Below are positions 37,111 through 48,931 of a stretch of 64,000 nucleotides of DNA, one piece after another. Source of the DNA: Myotis daubentonii (taxonomy: Eukaryota; Chordata; Mammalia; Chiroptera; Vespertilionidae); the NCBI RefSeq assembly GCF_963259705.1, contig NC_081842.1, positions 180,114,349 through 180,178,348 on the forward strand, written 5' to 3'. Positions within the stretch are counted from its first letter, which is position 1. Every line of letters starts with the position of its first letter. Made by a program: the position numbers and the translations under genes. The notes below the pieces were generated by a model that saw only the letters and a list, made by a program, of their open reading frames with translations, was not told where the DNA came from and did no database searches.

Positions 37111-38647
37111 TGCTATTTTCCTAACAGAGAAATCAGTCTCACTTGAAAACCAAGGACAAAACAGGGTGAGTAGTTCTTCCTGATGATTAAAATAAGTTGC
37201 CAAAATGATATGCACCATGATCAAATACTCAAAAAATCACCTAAGGTCATCCATCATACATTGTCACCTTTCTGTTCTAATCCCAAATTCTCCTTCCCAA
37301 GTTGTCTCAGAAATTCCTATCTGAAAAAGAATGGGTCTCACTTTGTCCCTCTGTCCCTAGGAGCTGGAGCCTCTCTATGCGCAGATCCACAGACCTAAGA
37401 AATAGCATCAATGCGGGCTCGTGGCGGGTGCTTCTTCAAGACTAGCATGGAAATCAGCATCGCGACAGGCTCTTATATTCTTTCACCTCACTTCATCCCA
37501 CAGAGAAATTCATAATTGCCCAATGGAACTTTTTTGGAGGAAGGAACTAAGAGTTTTTGGCAACCAACAGCAGATACCTATGGCAGCACAACAAAACAAG
37601 GACACACAAAGTATAAGAAAATTATACCCAACGTTAAATCACAAATCAAGCAAATGCTTACCCAACAAACATTCTGAGCTCTCTTAATGTGGATTGAGAA
37701 TGACCCCCCTCCCCAAGTATGCAAAATCATAATTCTCTTTTTATTTCTCTACATGTTACCCACTGTAGAGACGTCAAACTTGGAGTGATAGGCCTCAGAG
37801 TCTTACAGCAAGTTTGGCACTGACTTCTTTGAGGCAAAGGAAGAGGTCCTCTGTGACCACACTCTCATCATCCATATGCCTTTTGACATGTGATGATGTT
37901 ACATTATCACTGCACAGGGCCTGGCCTGCCATTTTCTCCCTTTCCTTCCTTTGTCATGTTTGAAAATTAATGGGTGTACAAATTTTGTATTGATTTTGAC
38001 TTTTTTAAGACATTGATGAAGAAACCTAAGTGGGGGAAAAAAGTCTCATATGAATGAATTAACTTGAAATCGCAAGACAAATAAGTGGTTGATAATTCTT
38101 TATGATCAAGAATGTTGCCAAGACAACCTTTTAGCTATCTCTGCATCCTGGTGAAGAAAGACAGCTTTCTGTTTGAACCCTCATTCTGTGAGTAGGAAAG
38201 GACATCAAGTCCCATTGATGAGAAAGATGAAAAATGCATCTGATTTCCTAAGAAGCTCTAAATTCTAAGTACAATGAAACAATATTTTTTATTTTTCTGA
38301 TCTCTTGCTGCTGTGATGCTATGCAGACAAGTGTCTTCTCCACGTGCCATTTTCAAAGAAAAGTCATTTGCCAAATAATTCTGGTATAATCCTGGTAATG
38401 TGGCCCTGGATCTTAAAAACTGACTTTCTCATGGAACAATGGTGGCGTGAGTATTCAGAATAACAAACTGATTCTGTGATCATAATGGTTCATCTCTATC
38501 TCTTTTTGTACATCAGAAAATTCAAATGGGATTTTTATTTTATAACTTGAAGAAAAAAGAAACCTTACCATTAAACTCTTTAAATATTTAAGGGAAATGG
38601 CTTTAAGGAGTTCTAATGAAAAAAAAATTGCCAGGTGTTTTTCTTTT

Positions 38648-38655
38648 TGTAAATA
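38648..38655 (+). promoter_or_regulatory. Pumilio-type 3'UTR element
   Basis: TGTAAATA fits the Pumilio recognition sequence UGUANAUA. It is informative only if the surrounding DNA is transcribed as 3'UTR; a single 8-mer can occur by chance. Confidence 0.3.
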
Positions 38656-40550
38656 TAAATGTTAATGAAAATGCTTTTTAACAATGCCATTACACTGTAG
38701 AGAAGGTAGCAGATTGAGTGCAAGATGTGACAAGCGTGATGGATGGGGCTGGCTTTCCAGATGTTACTCTGGAGCATATGGGAGGAGGCTGGAGTTCAGG
38801 GACAGCTGGTAGCAGCAGCTGGCCAATCAGCAGCTAGTGAACAGGAAGGGAGCATGTAACTCCATCATCTCATCTAGCATTTCCACAAGAGTGCCTGCCC
38901 TCCGTGTAAAAGAAGAACAAGGCAACTCACATTTTGAAGGTCTATCCTTCAGATTCTAACCCTCCCTCCTGCCTCTCTACTCCCACCTTCTCCCACGGAA
39001 ATCACTGGACTATTTGTACATGAAACAGAAGAGTTTAAGCTTCCTTTTTTTACATGTATGAGACAGAAAAAGTGTAGTGTTCGGTTCGTATGTTTAGCAC
39101 ATGATTTTCATAAAGAATCTATATATTTTTGCCCTACAGAGAATTGTTCTACAGGTCAAGTGTGTTTTCCGATGTTCCTATGCAGTTACAGTATGTTGAA
39201 TTTAGTGGTTTAACACTAAGAAGAAAACTTTAAAGAATCATGTGATTAATTGGATTTGAGGGTAATTACTATTATTTGGTTTTAAAATTCAAAAATTAGA
39301 ATTTATATTGATATGATTAACTTAAATAGGCCTGCGTACTTTGGTTCCTCATATCAATAGAAACTGAAATGCTTTGGAAGAAGGTAAACTTGCTCACAAA
39401 AAAAAAAAAAAAATTGATAAGTCCATGTGGTGGTTACTGTTGGAAGCCCAAATTTGACATTATCAGGTCACTGGAATCCAACTTTTTTCCAGTTAGGTAA
39501 ACTGACCAAATGTCCATTACGGAATCCATGTAAATGTCATCCTAAGGCGAAGGTCTGAAGAACCAGAAAAGTGAGAAGGGCCATTTCCCTCCCTCCATAG
39601 ATATCACTGTTGGTCCACATGACTCCTCCAGAAAAGTGCATGCATTTTACAATGAAGTCATCTTTTCACATGAAGGAGGAAATGGGAAAGGCTTGAGAAC
39701 CATAAGAGATGTCCTGAAACCAGTTTGATGGTGTTTTCTGGGGATTTAATAAGATGGGCAGTTCCCATGAGGAAATGGCTTACATTGCTATGTTGTCCGT
39801 AATTCAGATTCTAAACAAGTGGTGCTATCTTCTCCCTTGATATGGCTGTCTTGAGTGTGTCTGGCAGTATCACCCCATTGTACAGATTCTTTGGGTTGCT
39901 TCTGACACATTTGAAGTGAACCTTGGCGGAGGTCGCTGTATCAGTTAAAAACAATTCCAGAGCCAATGTCATAGCAGAAGGTGAGAGCCCAGTGAACTCA
40001 CCATTCATTGAATGTGATTGAAAATGTAACTGGCTCTGAGCTTAAAGTATATGGTCCATGTGATGCATTCCACTGAGGGAAATAAAGTCAAGTTGTTAGA
40101 CTGCCATTCGTGTTATCATTGGCAGAATTCTGATGTTTAACAAGCACTGTTTGGTGAGCTCAGAACCACTGTATCCTATTCCAGGAGTACAGTGGAATTT
40201 CCAAATAAGAGCTGAGGTGCCAATACCAAAGGGTCATGGGGAGTCTGCACAGTTCCAGTTAGATTGATAGAAAAATCCATGTGTCCAGCTGTTAATTTAT
40301 CATCCTCCACTAGCACTAAATTTGTCACTTTAAATTTTGAAACCAGGGAAACGCCACCTGTCATTCTGTTCCCACTCCCCATAGCTCTTCAATCTTTACA
40401 TGCCGCAAGACTTTTGTGACGATTCGTACTCATCCCAGTGTCTGCTGAAACCCCATCATGTCATGTACCGGGCACCTTCTTTAAAAAAAAAAATGTTTAC
40501 TCTGTGGGTTTGGTTCATTTCAATTTCTGCGTTCTGACACCTATTTTTTT

Positions 40551-40556
40551 AATAAA
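40551..40556 (+). terminator. DAB1: candidate polyadenylation signal (proximal)
   Basis: AATAAA follows a T-run near the end of the candidate 3'UTR exon. It may be an alternative, more proximal cleavage signal. Seen directly; use is inferred. Confidence 0.4.
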
Positions 40557-40739
40557 GATGAGAAAGAGAAATGACTGTTGCCGTGCATTTCTAGACCTAC
40601 TTTAACTTTACCTCAGATGACCGTTTGTTAACATATATGGACACATTATTTTTAACTTTATGTACAATGCATTCAACAGAACAGCGAAATTTTTAGAAAT
40701 TTTCCATTAATTTCTGTAACACACCATGTAAAACTTACA

Positions 40740-40745
40740 AATAAA
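40740..40745 (+). terminator. DAB1: candidate polyadenylation signal (distal)
   Basis: AATAAA lies about 20-30 nt before a U/GU-richer stretch (GCCTGGTTTTATTCC). It is the last canonical signal before repeats resume, so it is the best candidate for the end of DAB1. Confidence 0.45.
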
Positions 40746-41341
40746 CATGTTTGAGAACAACAGCTTAGCCTGGTTTTATTCCACAAGTTTCTACTGGATA
40801 TTCAGGCGAGGGCTTGAAAGAGGAAATCGCTTCTCTCTAAGCTTCCATCTGGCCCGTGGAAGCCTTGACCTGGCACTGAAGGTGTGGGTAAGAGTAGACA
40901 GAGAAAGCCTCTGTCAGAAGTTGAATCAGTTCATCTTCAATTGACTTCAGACACTAGATATGCTTGGGAAATTGGCCACAGTGAAAAATAAGGAGGATGT
41001 TGTCAGGGAAAGCACTGCCTGTGTAGATTTGGTGTTTGGACCACATTTAGCGTGGGGCTTTCAAAGGGGGGAAAAGACTCAAGGACTAGCCCTATGGATT
41101 TATAAATTATTCTAAATAAATAAATAAATACCCTGCTAAACTGTTGGTCATTAAACCAAGGTTAACCTAGACTCTCATTGAGTTCGCCATAGTTCATTTC
41201 AAAGTCAGTTGCTTAAGGGACCCAAAAAAAGGAAGCATTTATTCTTCACATTCCCTACATGCTCCATACCAAAAAAAGCATAAAACAAAAAGAAGTCTGC
41301 AGCTGGACCTTGACTTTTATATGTATTGAACAACCGATTAT

Positions 41342-41344
<3 letters not shown>

Positions 41345-41427
<83 letters not shown>
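41345..41427. repeat. compound (TG)n(TA)n microsatellite
   Basis: About 21 TG units (41345-41387) pass into about 20 TA units (to 41427). It lies about 600 bp downstream of the candidate DAB1 polyadenylation signal. Confidence 0.97.
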
Positions 41428-41430
<3 letters not shown>

Positions 41431-42005
41431 TCTGTATGTATGTATTTATGAGTGTATGTATATATGTGTGTATGTGTGTCATTCTCATTTCCTCTTGTTA
41501 CTAAAACAGTCTGTCTAGCCAGTAATCAGCCAGATTACAGATTACAATTAGGTCATTGAGATGCCAGAAAACACCTCTGTTGAGGAATGGTTATGTTAAT
41601 GGTGGCATAAACACATGCCCGCAATCTGGCCTCCTTATACAAAAAGTATTAAACAGATGTTATCGCCAACTTTGCAAAAATGAGGGAACAGCTTAGATTC
41701 CAGCAAAATAAATTTGAGGCAGATAAAAGAAACATAAGAAACGCTCACTCCTGGATTGAGTTGCTAACAATTGTTTCACAAGCTCTTCTGCATAACAGCA
41801 GTGGCTCACAAGCATTGAGAAGCTATTATGTGCCGATAAGTGCCTGATAGGTGCTAGACAACATGAACCAGGGAGATGTGATCCCCAATTTATCAATAAA
41901 GAAATTGAGACTCAGAAGGGTAGAGTGAATGTTTTGGTAGAGTTGAGATGTGAACTTTGAGTCTTTACTCATAGTTGATTTTAATTAAAAAAAAAATAGT
42001 TGGGC

Positions 42006-42214
42006 CCTGACTGGTTTGGCTCAGTGGATAGAGCATCAGCCTGCGGGAGCAAGGGTCCCAGGTTCGATTCCGGTCAAGGGCATGTACCTTGGTTGCGGGC
42101 ACATCTCCAGTAGGGGGTGTGCAGGAGGCAGCTGATCGATGTTTCTCTCTCATCGATGTTTCTAACTCTCTATCCCTCTCCCTTCCTCTCTGAAAAAATC
42201 ATTAAAATATATTT
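42006..42214 (+). mobile_element. Ves SINE with intact pol III boxes
   Basis: A full-length copy beginning CCCTGACTGG. The A box TGGCTCAGTGG (42017-42027) and B box GGTTCGATTCC (42061-42071) both fit the RNA polymerase III consensus. Target duplication AAAAAATAGTTGGG(C) occurs at 41991-42005 and 42215-42229, essentially exact, so the insertion is young. Confidence 0.93.
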
Positions 42215-44179
42215 AAAAAATAGTTGGGCATTAACTTTTTTAAATAGTTCTATGCAGGCTTGTTGAAAAGCATTAACCTCCTTTATCTCTTCCCACACCT
42301 GTTGTTGATCTTTGGTAATAAGTTAGATTTTAAGTTCCTCCAGTTTCAAGTAAAAATAAAAATCTATTAGATGTACTATCTTAAGTATGTTACTAAATAC
42401 ATAGTTTTTCCTTTACTTGGTGCTTTGAAAGGATATGTGTCTGAGGAATAAAGAATATACCTTTTGGCCCCACTAGTTCAAGTTTAGCTAAAACCAAGCA
42501 CTGGTGATTTACTTCTCCAACCCAAGTGAATCTTAGAGAAGTGACAGATTAAAAGTTGTCCTGTTTAACTGCTAGGCAGACACCAAAATAAGTCAGGCAG
42601 CCATTTCTTCTTTCATTTTGTGGCCGAGAGCAAACCCTTGTTGTTTTGACAGTAAATGTTTTTTGTTTTACTCTGAATGACAGGAGGAAAAATGCCTAGA
42701 ATAAATACAGGTTTCATTGAAATAAACCTTCAAAGCTTTTAAAGCTTTTAAAAGGTGTTTAAATTCAAGGGTAATGTGAGCAATGAGAGATTTTTTTTTT
42801 TTTTTTAAGGATGGAAATGGCTTTCAAGCCCTTTGGTGACCAGTTCTGAGTATTTATGTTAAGTATGAATAATAGCTTCTATCTGTAGGTTCAGGTACTT
42901 TTCTGTTATTTATAAATTCTTACAAAAACCCGAAAGGAAAGAGGTATTCAGCTTAGGAAATGGAAACTCCGAGATATTAGGAAACAGCTGTCAATCACCA
43001 GAGCCAAAGAACTCACTCAGAGGCCATCATAGTGCCCAGGGTCTGACTCCCAAGGCTCTTTCCTCCACTCCTGGCTGCTTCTGTGTGCAGGGTTCCTGTG
43101 ATGTCAGATTGCTCACGCACCTTCTGTAAAACAGTTTGAGTCTTTCCTTATTCATTTCCAGAGAGTATCTGTTCTATTAGAAAAATCACACTGTGCATTA
43201 CCCTGACTGATTAGTACAGAAATTGATTCTCAAGTGAAATGACTGCCGGTATTTTAAAACAAAGGAAAATTCAGGCTTGTTCTTGAGAGCAGTAATATCC
43301 CTAACCCAACCTAATGAATATTTAATTTCAAAACAAAATCCTTGTATTCGCTTTATCTTCCAAGGTACAGAGATCTGAAGAAGGAACTTCTTTGAAACAG
43401 GCTTTCTGTTCATCCTTTGCAGAAGAATATGAATAACTGCCACGTGGAAAGTGTCTAAATATTCTTGTGAGATGGAAGCCTCTGGTGACTTGGGTCTTTA
43501 ATCTTCTGAACAACCTCTTGCTACTTCTATCACTCATGCTGGGGTCTCAGGCGGGACTGGGGAAGAGGCAGGAGTGGTTGGAGATGGAATGAGCAGCAAT
43601 CAGGGCTGGCATACTGTCAACAGACCGTAAAGTGCTAAACTGTCCTTCATACCAAACTTTCAGCAACTCTACTGTGCCTTCCCTTTGGGGGTGAGAAAAA
43701 CCCTGAAGTCTGTCTCATTTCAGATTATAGGTCAGTGTCACTCACCTGTAGCTCATGGCCACGAGCTCATAAATCTAGGAGCTTAGTTATTAAAGGAAAG
43801 TTGTTTCCTCTTACCTATCTGTGCCCTTTCAAACTTCCAGAGAAGGAAAAATGTGGTACGCCATCACACTGTCCATGGTGTGCTTTCAGGATGGATCAAC
43901 ATCACAGTGTAAACTAAAAATCAAGAAAGCCTTACTCAGTTGTTGGCCCACTTTTATCAGAAGAGAGATGCAGAGGTCAAGCAGGTAGATGGATGTTCTG
44001 TTGTTCATCTTATTGTCCACTGAACTTAGGCAGAACCTAAGAAGTAGGGTACTTGGGCAAATCTCCACCCTTCGCCTATTATGTGTCGCTTTTCTCGTGT
44101 AAGTGGAGCACAGCGTCTTTATGGACTAGTCAATATGGAGTTGATTCTAGATGATGAACTCAATTCAGAACATGTTGGT

Positions 44180-44360
44180 TTAGGCTCTGGTTCCACGATG
44201 TGCCAGCTGTTTGACCTCAGACAAGTCACTTAGGCTTCATTGCTAGCATTCAGTTCACATGTAACATTCAGACAATACTATATACCTCACAGGGCTATTA
44301 TGAGAAATAAAGTTGATGACATCCTACCTGGAAAGCAGTAAATGGTCAATACATAACCTA
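44180..44360 (+). repeat. MIR
   Basis: GTTTGACCTCAGACAAGTCA, TCACAGGGCTATTATGAGAA and GGAAAGCAGTAAATGGTCAA follow MIR order. Confidence 0.75.
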
Positions 44361-46041
44361 TTACTAATATCAAAGAAAGTCTGGTAGCTATTGTGTGTTT
44401 TTGTACTCGACCCTTCCACTGTATACTTTATGCTCCAAAATCCATTATCCCAGCACAGAGCTCTACCACGTGTGTGGGACGGCAGCAAGTGATTGTTGTC
44501 TCTATTGTACTGTCAAAGAAAGGCAAAGACGCATACCTCTTTGAAACTTTTTTACTGGCAAAGTTTAAAGATAAAATTTACTATGAATTTATTCATGTAA
44601 CAATGAGTTATGAAGCACAGGCTATGTGCCAGGTACTGTGATAAGCACTGGAGATTCAGCAAAAAAATTACAAGATGCATATATGACTGTCCCAACTTTA
44701 AGAAATTCAGACTCCAGTGGGAAAATAGGTTAATAGATGAATAAATTATAGTAGAAACAGAGCTGAATCAAAGCATGTGCTGATCCTATGGAAATGGTGG
44801 GAGAGGGCTATAGAGAAACGTTGGTGTTAAGGTGGGTTTTAAATGAGTAGGAGTTTACCATGAGGTGATGGCAGTAGGAGAACATTAGCAGAATTGGCAG
44901 GACCAATGAGCATAGTGTGCTGGAGTGGCTGTAAGTGAAGGGGGAAAATGACACCTTGTTTAAGCTACTGAATAACACCAGAAAACAAGTTTCCCAAATC
45001 AGATTTCAAAGCTAGAATAATAAAATATCAAAAAAGTAGTCCAAATTATAGCCTAATCTTTCTAATGAATAATCAGAAATTTCTAAATTAAAGATTAGTT
45101 AATTAAACACAGCTGTAAAGCATAACTAAATAAAGTGGATTCTTAGAACACAGTAAGTCAAGGAACCGTGTCTCATCTTAGTAGATACCAGAGGCATCTG
45201 ATAAAATTCATTATCCTCTTACAGAGGAAAAAAAAAGGAAACTAGAAATAGAGCATTCCCTTCACATGATAAAGTACATCTATCTCAAGCCAACAGACAA
45301 TAGAAAATGTAATATGAAACTTGAGGGCATCCCCAATAAAATCAGACGGAGGTCAAGGCTGTCAGCCATTACCTCTATCATTCAACATTTTCTGAAATTT
45401 GAGGCAATTTAATAAAAGAAATCAAGTATGTAAAAGTAAAATGAGAAATTTATCAATGTCTACAGATAATATTTTGTAATAGGAAATAACTATTAGAAGT
45501 TCTAAGAACTAATAAGAGAATTAAGGTGGTTAGTTTAATATATAAAAATCAATATTTTCTATATTGCTATAAATACCATTTAGAACACTTAATAGAAAAA
45601 TTGATTCTATTACTAATAGCAAAAATTAAAATACCCAAGACTAAATTTAGTACTGAAAATGTAAAATCTAGATTAAAAAAATTACAAATCTTTATTGATG
45701 GGCAGAAAGTAACAACAAATTGAGGAAGGTTCAACATTATAAAAATGTCTATTCCTATTTATGACAATGCAATTCCAATCATAATCTCAGTTTTATATCT
45801 TCAACTTAATATTCTTAAGCATATCTGAAATAGAACAGCATGTGAGAATATTCAAGAAAAAAATTAATGTAATGAGGATAAACTTATACTATGTGATCTC
45901 AAAACAAAAAATCAAAATAATTTAAAATAATTGGCAAAGGACAAAGAAAAGAATGATCAGTAGACATAATATAAGATATAGAAATAAGCCCAAGACATTC
46001 ATTTATAATTAATTAATGTTTAATTGAAAATATTCAGATCA

Positions 46042-46258
46042 GTCTCAGCCAGTATAATTCAGTGGTTGAGTGTTGAACTATGAACCAGTAGGTCATGGTT
46101 CGATTCCCAGTCTGGCCATATGCCAGTGTTGCAAACTAAATCCCTAATGTGGGCATGCAGGAGGCAGCCAATCAATGGTTCTCTCTCATCATTAATGTTT
46201 CTTTCTCTCCCTCCCTCTTCCTTACTCTCTGAAATCAATAAAAATATTTTTTTAAAGT
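46042..46258 (+). mobile_element. Ves SINE nested in an old L1
   Basis: The tRNA-like head, CAGGAGGCAGCCAATCAATG body and AATAAAAATATTTT tail identify it. The flanking TATTCAGATCA (46031-46041) and TACTCAGATCA (46259-46268) are a slightly diverged target duplication. L1-like sequence continues on both sides. Confidence 0.88.
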
Positions 46259-46807
46259 ACTCAGATCAATGATGATAAAGACTTTAATAAATGGAACTGG
46301 GGTAATAAAAACTGCTAGAAAAAGTTAGATTCCTACCTTATACCATATACTGTAGTTAATTAAAACTTATATAAATTAATATCAAATGTGTCATATGTAG
46401 CCATGAAAGTATATAGGAAAAATAAATGAATATTCATATTGAGGTAGGAAAGGCCCTCAAGTATAACACCAAATGCAGAAAATATACTAGTATATTTATA
46501 AGAATATGGATAGATTTAATTTTATGAATATGTTTAAAATGCCATAAACAAGATTAAAAAGCCATAGAAAATTAGAAAAATATGTATAATTTACATTATA
46601 AGCAAAACTTCATTATCCTGAATATAAAGAAATCTCCTAAAAGTTTAAAGAAAAAGATTATAGAAAAAAATGATAAAGAATATGAACAGATAATTCTCAA
46701 TGGAGAAATACAAATGACCCATAAATAATAGCTAGAGATAGAAAACAACTAACTGTTTCAATGGGGAGCACCTTGACTAAATTACAGTATTATGCAGCAT
46801 TTTTTAA

Positions 46808-47006
46808 AATAATTTTTTTATTGATTGATTTATTTTAGAAAGAGAGGATGGGAGGGGAGAGAGAGAGAAAGAGAGAAACATTGGTTTGTAGTTCCACTTA
46901 CTAATGCATTCATTGGTTAATTCTTGTATGTTCCCTGACTAAGAATCACACCCACAAACTTGGGGTATCATGATGATGCTCTACCCAACTGAGCTACCCA
47001 ACCAGG
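46808..47006 (-). mobile_element. old bat tRNA-SINE, minus strand, nested in L1
   Basis: On the minus strand there is a diverged tRNA-like head (CTGGTTGGGTAGCTCAGTTGG) and a purine-rich tail region. Flanks GCAGCATTTTTTAAAA and GAAGCATTTTTAAAAA resemble a target duplication. Ends are approximate. Confidence 0.65.
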
Positions 47007-47958
47007 AAGCATTTTTAAAAAATAAATGCGTATAAATAAGCTTATAGGAAACAATGTCATGGATATATAAGAAGAGTAGGTTTGGTAACTTCCTATTCCT
47101 ATTACTATAAAAAGTGTATATAAATTGCTATTTATTCATGGAACATTTTTATTATGGTATTCAGGAAACTGCTCACTCATTTGATAAATATCTGTTGAGT
47201 GCCTGCTATGTGCCAGGCATTGCTCTCTATGCTGGGAAGCAAAGTCCTTGCCTCCTGAAGCAAACTCAGGCACCTGCCAACCCAGAAGTGAAAGGGGGTC
47301 TCCAGGTGCAGAAAACAAACTTCTTATCTAAACCTCATTGTACTTTTTGAAATGTCATGAAACTACATACTTTCTGTTTCCACTATTATTAAATGGCAAA
47401 AAAGAATTTGTTTAAATGCATAAATGTTTGTAATCAAAGAAATTCAAATTAAGATAAGTTTTGCCTATCAAATCAGCAATGATTAAAAAACTAGTTACCC
47501 TTTGAGTGTTTGACTCAAGGATATCGTTAAATCAAATTCTTTTAAAAGGTACATAATCTTCAAATTGTAATTCCATGTCTAAGACTGGAATTTAAAAGAT
47601 GTAAATGCCCATGGCAGTGAACAAATAGGTATTAAGATGTTTTTCATTTATTATGTTTAATACAGACATATTAGAAATCTAAATTTCCAATATGTAAGAG
47701 ACTATGTAAATGTTATATCTGTAAAATGGATGACACGCTTATATAATCAGTGATAATCCCCTTGAAGACAAGAGGCCATATCTCTCACTTTTATCTTCAG
47801 CCTTAATAAGCATAAGTTTATGAATGTGGACTATGCAGTCATTAAAACAATGTTGTAGTACCTCTATTTATTCCCATGCCACTTTTTAAATTAATAATTC
47901 AATTTAGTAGAGTATAAAATCATGTATACATTGTGATCCCAATTTGATTATATAAATA

Positions 47959-48474
47959 CTAGAAGCCCTGTGCACGGAATCGTGCAAGGGTGGGGTCCCT
48001 CAGCCTGGCTGGCAATCAAGGCCTATGGGGTGCCAGCCAGCCGAGGGAGGGGCCCTGGGAGGTTGGCTGGCCAGTCCCCACCAGGATCTGGGCCATCGGG
48101 GCTTGGCCAGTGGGGGTAGGGGAGACTGCAGAAGGTTAGCTTGCCAGCCCCACTACCCCTCATCGGAGCCTGGCGGGGAGAGACCACGGGAGATTGGCCA
48201 GCCAGTGAAGGGGGAGCTGCGGGAGGTTGGCTGACCAGCCCCCTGATCAGGGCTGATCTGGGAGTTGGCTTGCCAGGAGGAGGGGGAAGGCCCGGAGGAG
48301 GTTGGCCGGCCAGGAGGAGGGGCCACAGGAGGTTGGCTGTGGGAGTCCACTGACCACCGAGAGCAGCTCCTGCATTGAGTGTCTGCACCCTGGTGGTCAG
48401 TGTGCGTCATAGTGACTGGTCAGGCATTCCAGTTGTTTGGTCATAACAGTCGCTTAGACTTTTATATATATAGA
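47959..48474 (-). mobile_element. Helitron, minus orientation, third type
   Basis: It begins CTAGAAGCCCTGTGCACGG with host A before it and ends TTATATATATAGA, the complement of a TCTATATATATAA start. The interior has repeated GGAGGTTGGCTG(G) motifs and an imperfect inverted repeat at 48348-48367/48383-48402. Confidence 0.82.
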
Positions 48475-48931
48475 CTAGAGGCCTGGTGCACAAAAATTTG
48501 TGCACTCTGGGGGGTCCCTCAGCCCAGCCTGTGCCCTTTCGCAGTCTGGGACCCCTCGGGGGATGACCACCTGCTGGCTCCCAGTCCCCCAGGGAGCGGG
48601 CCTAAGCTGGCAATAAGACATCTCTCTGAGAGCCCGGGAGCCCTCAGGGGATGTCCACTTGCCAGCGGGGAGCAGGCCTAAGCTGCAGTCGGACATCCTT
48701 AGCACTGCTGAAGAGGCAGGAGAGGCTCCCACCACCACTGCTGTACTGGCAGCCGTCAGCCTGGCTTGTGTCTAAGCAGAGCTCCCCCTGTGGGAGTGCA
48801 CTGACCACCAGGGGGCAGCTCCTGCATTAAGCATCTGCCCCCTGGTGTTCAGTGTGTGTCATAGTGACCAGTCATTCCCAGTTGTTCTGCTGTTAGGGTC
48901 AATTTGCATATTACCCTTTTATTATATAGGA
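48475..48931 (-). mobile_element. Helitron, minus orientation, type A
   Basis: The same type as 20745-21210: CTAGAGGCCTGG left end, hairpin palindrome GTGCACAAAAATTTGTGCAC at 48486-48505, and CTTTTATTATATAGGA right end. It follows the previous Helitron directly and is followed directly by type B sequence. Confidence 0.88.

Larger units (their letters stand above)
26674..37360 (+). other. DAB1: probable last DAB1 intron (between stop-codon exon and candidate 3'UTR exon)
   Basis: Right after the stop codon there is a possible donor and no nearby convincing polyadenylation context, while a strong acceptor occurs at 37360. The stretch holds a CAN-rich repeat (28781-28966), MIR copies, two L1 3' ends (31385-31835), a Ves SINE (34903-35152) and a clean Helitron (35385-35727). 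Whether it is intron or downstream DNA depends on whether the exon at 37361 belongs to DAB1. Confidence 0.5.
37361..40765 (+). other. DAB1: candidate DAB1 terminal 3'UTR exon
   Basis: A strong acceptor (CTTTGTCCCTCTGTCCCTAG, ending at 37360) is followed by 3.4 kb with no recognisable transposon, unusual in this window. The stretch is AT-rich, contains a Pumilio-type element TGTAAATA at 38648-38655, and ends with AATAAA at 40551-40556 and 40740-40745, after which repeats resume. These are typical of a long neuronal 3'UTR. The exon opens with 14 in-frame codons, ELEPLYAQIHRPKK, then TAG at 37403-37405. That makes an alternative C-terminus possible if the 26569 exon is skipped. No transcript evidence is available; both ends are inferred. 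Confidence 0.5.
45000..47600 (+). mobile_element. old LINE-1 (L1M-type) 3' ORF2 region, interrupted by two SINEs
   Basis: Segments resemble the reverse-transcriptase C-terminal and downstream part of L1 ORF2: around GGCATCTGATAAAATTCA (45192), TATATAAAAATCAATATTTT (45540) and ATAAATGGAACTGGGGTAAT (46287). The frame is broken throughout. Ves SINEs at 46042-46258 and 46808-47006 are nested in it. Ends approximate; some AT-rich parts may not be L1. Confidence 0.7.

Noticed and set aside
42006..42080. tRNA gene
   Set aside because: The pol III boxes belong to the tRNA-derived head of a Ves SINE; there is no mature tRNA fold or acceptor stem, and the body, tail and target duplication are SINE.
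48023..48388. 121-codon minus-strand Pro/Gly-rich frame
   Set aside because: It is GC-rich non-autonomous Helitron sequence with repeated motifs, not Rep or helicase.
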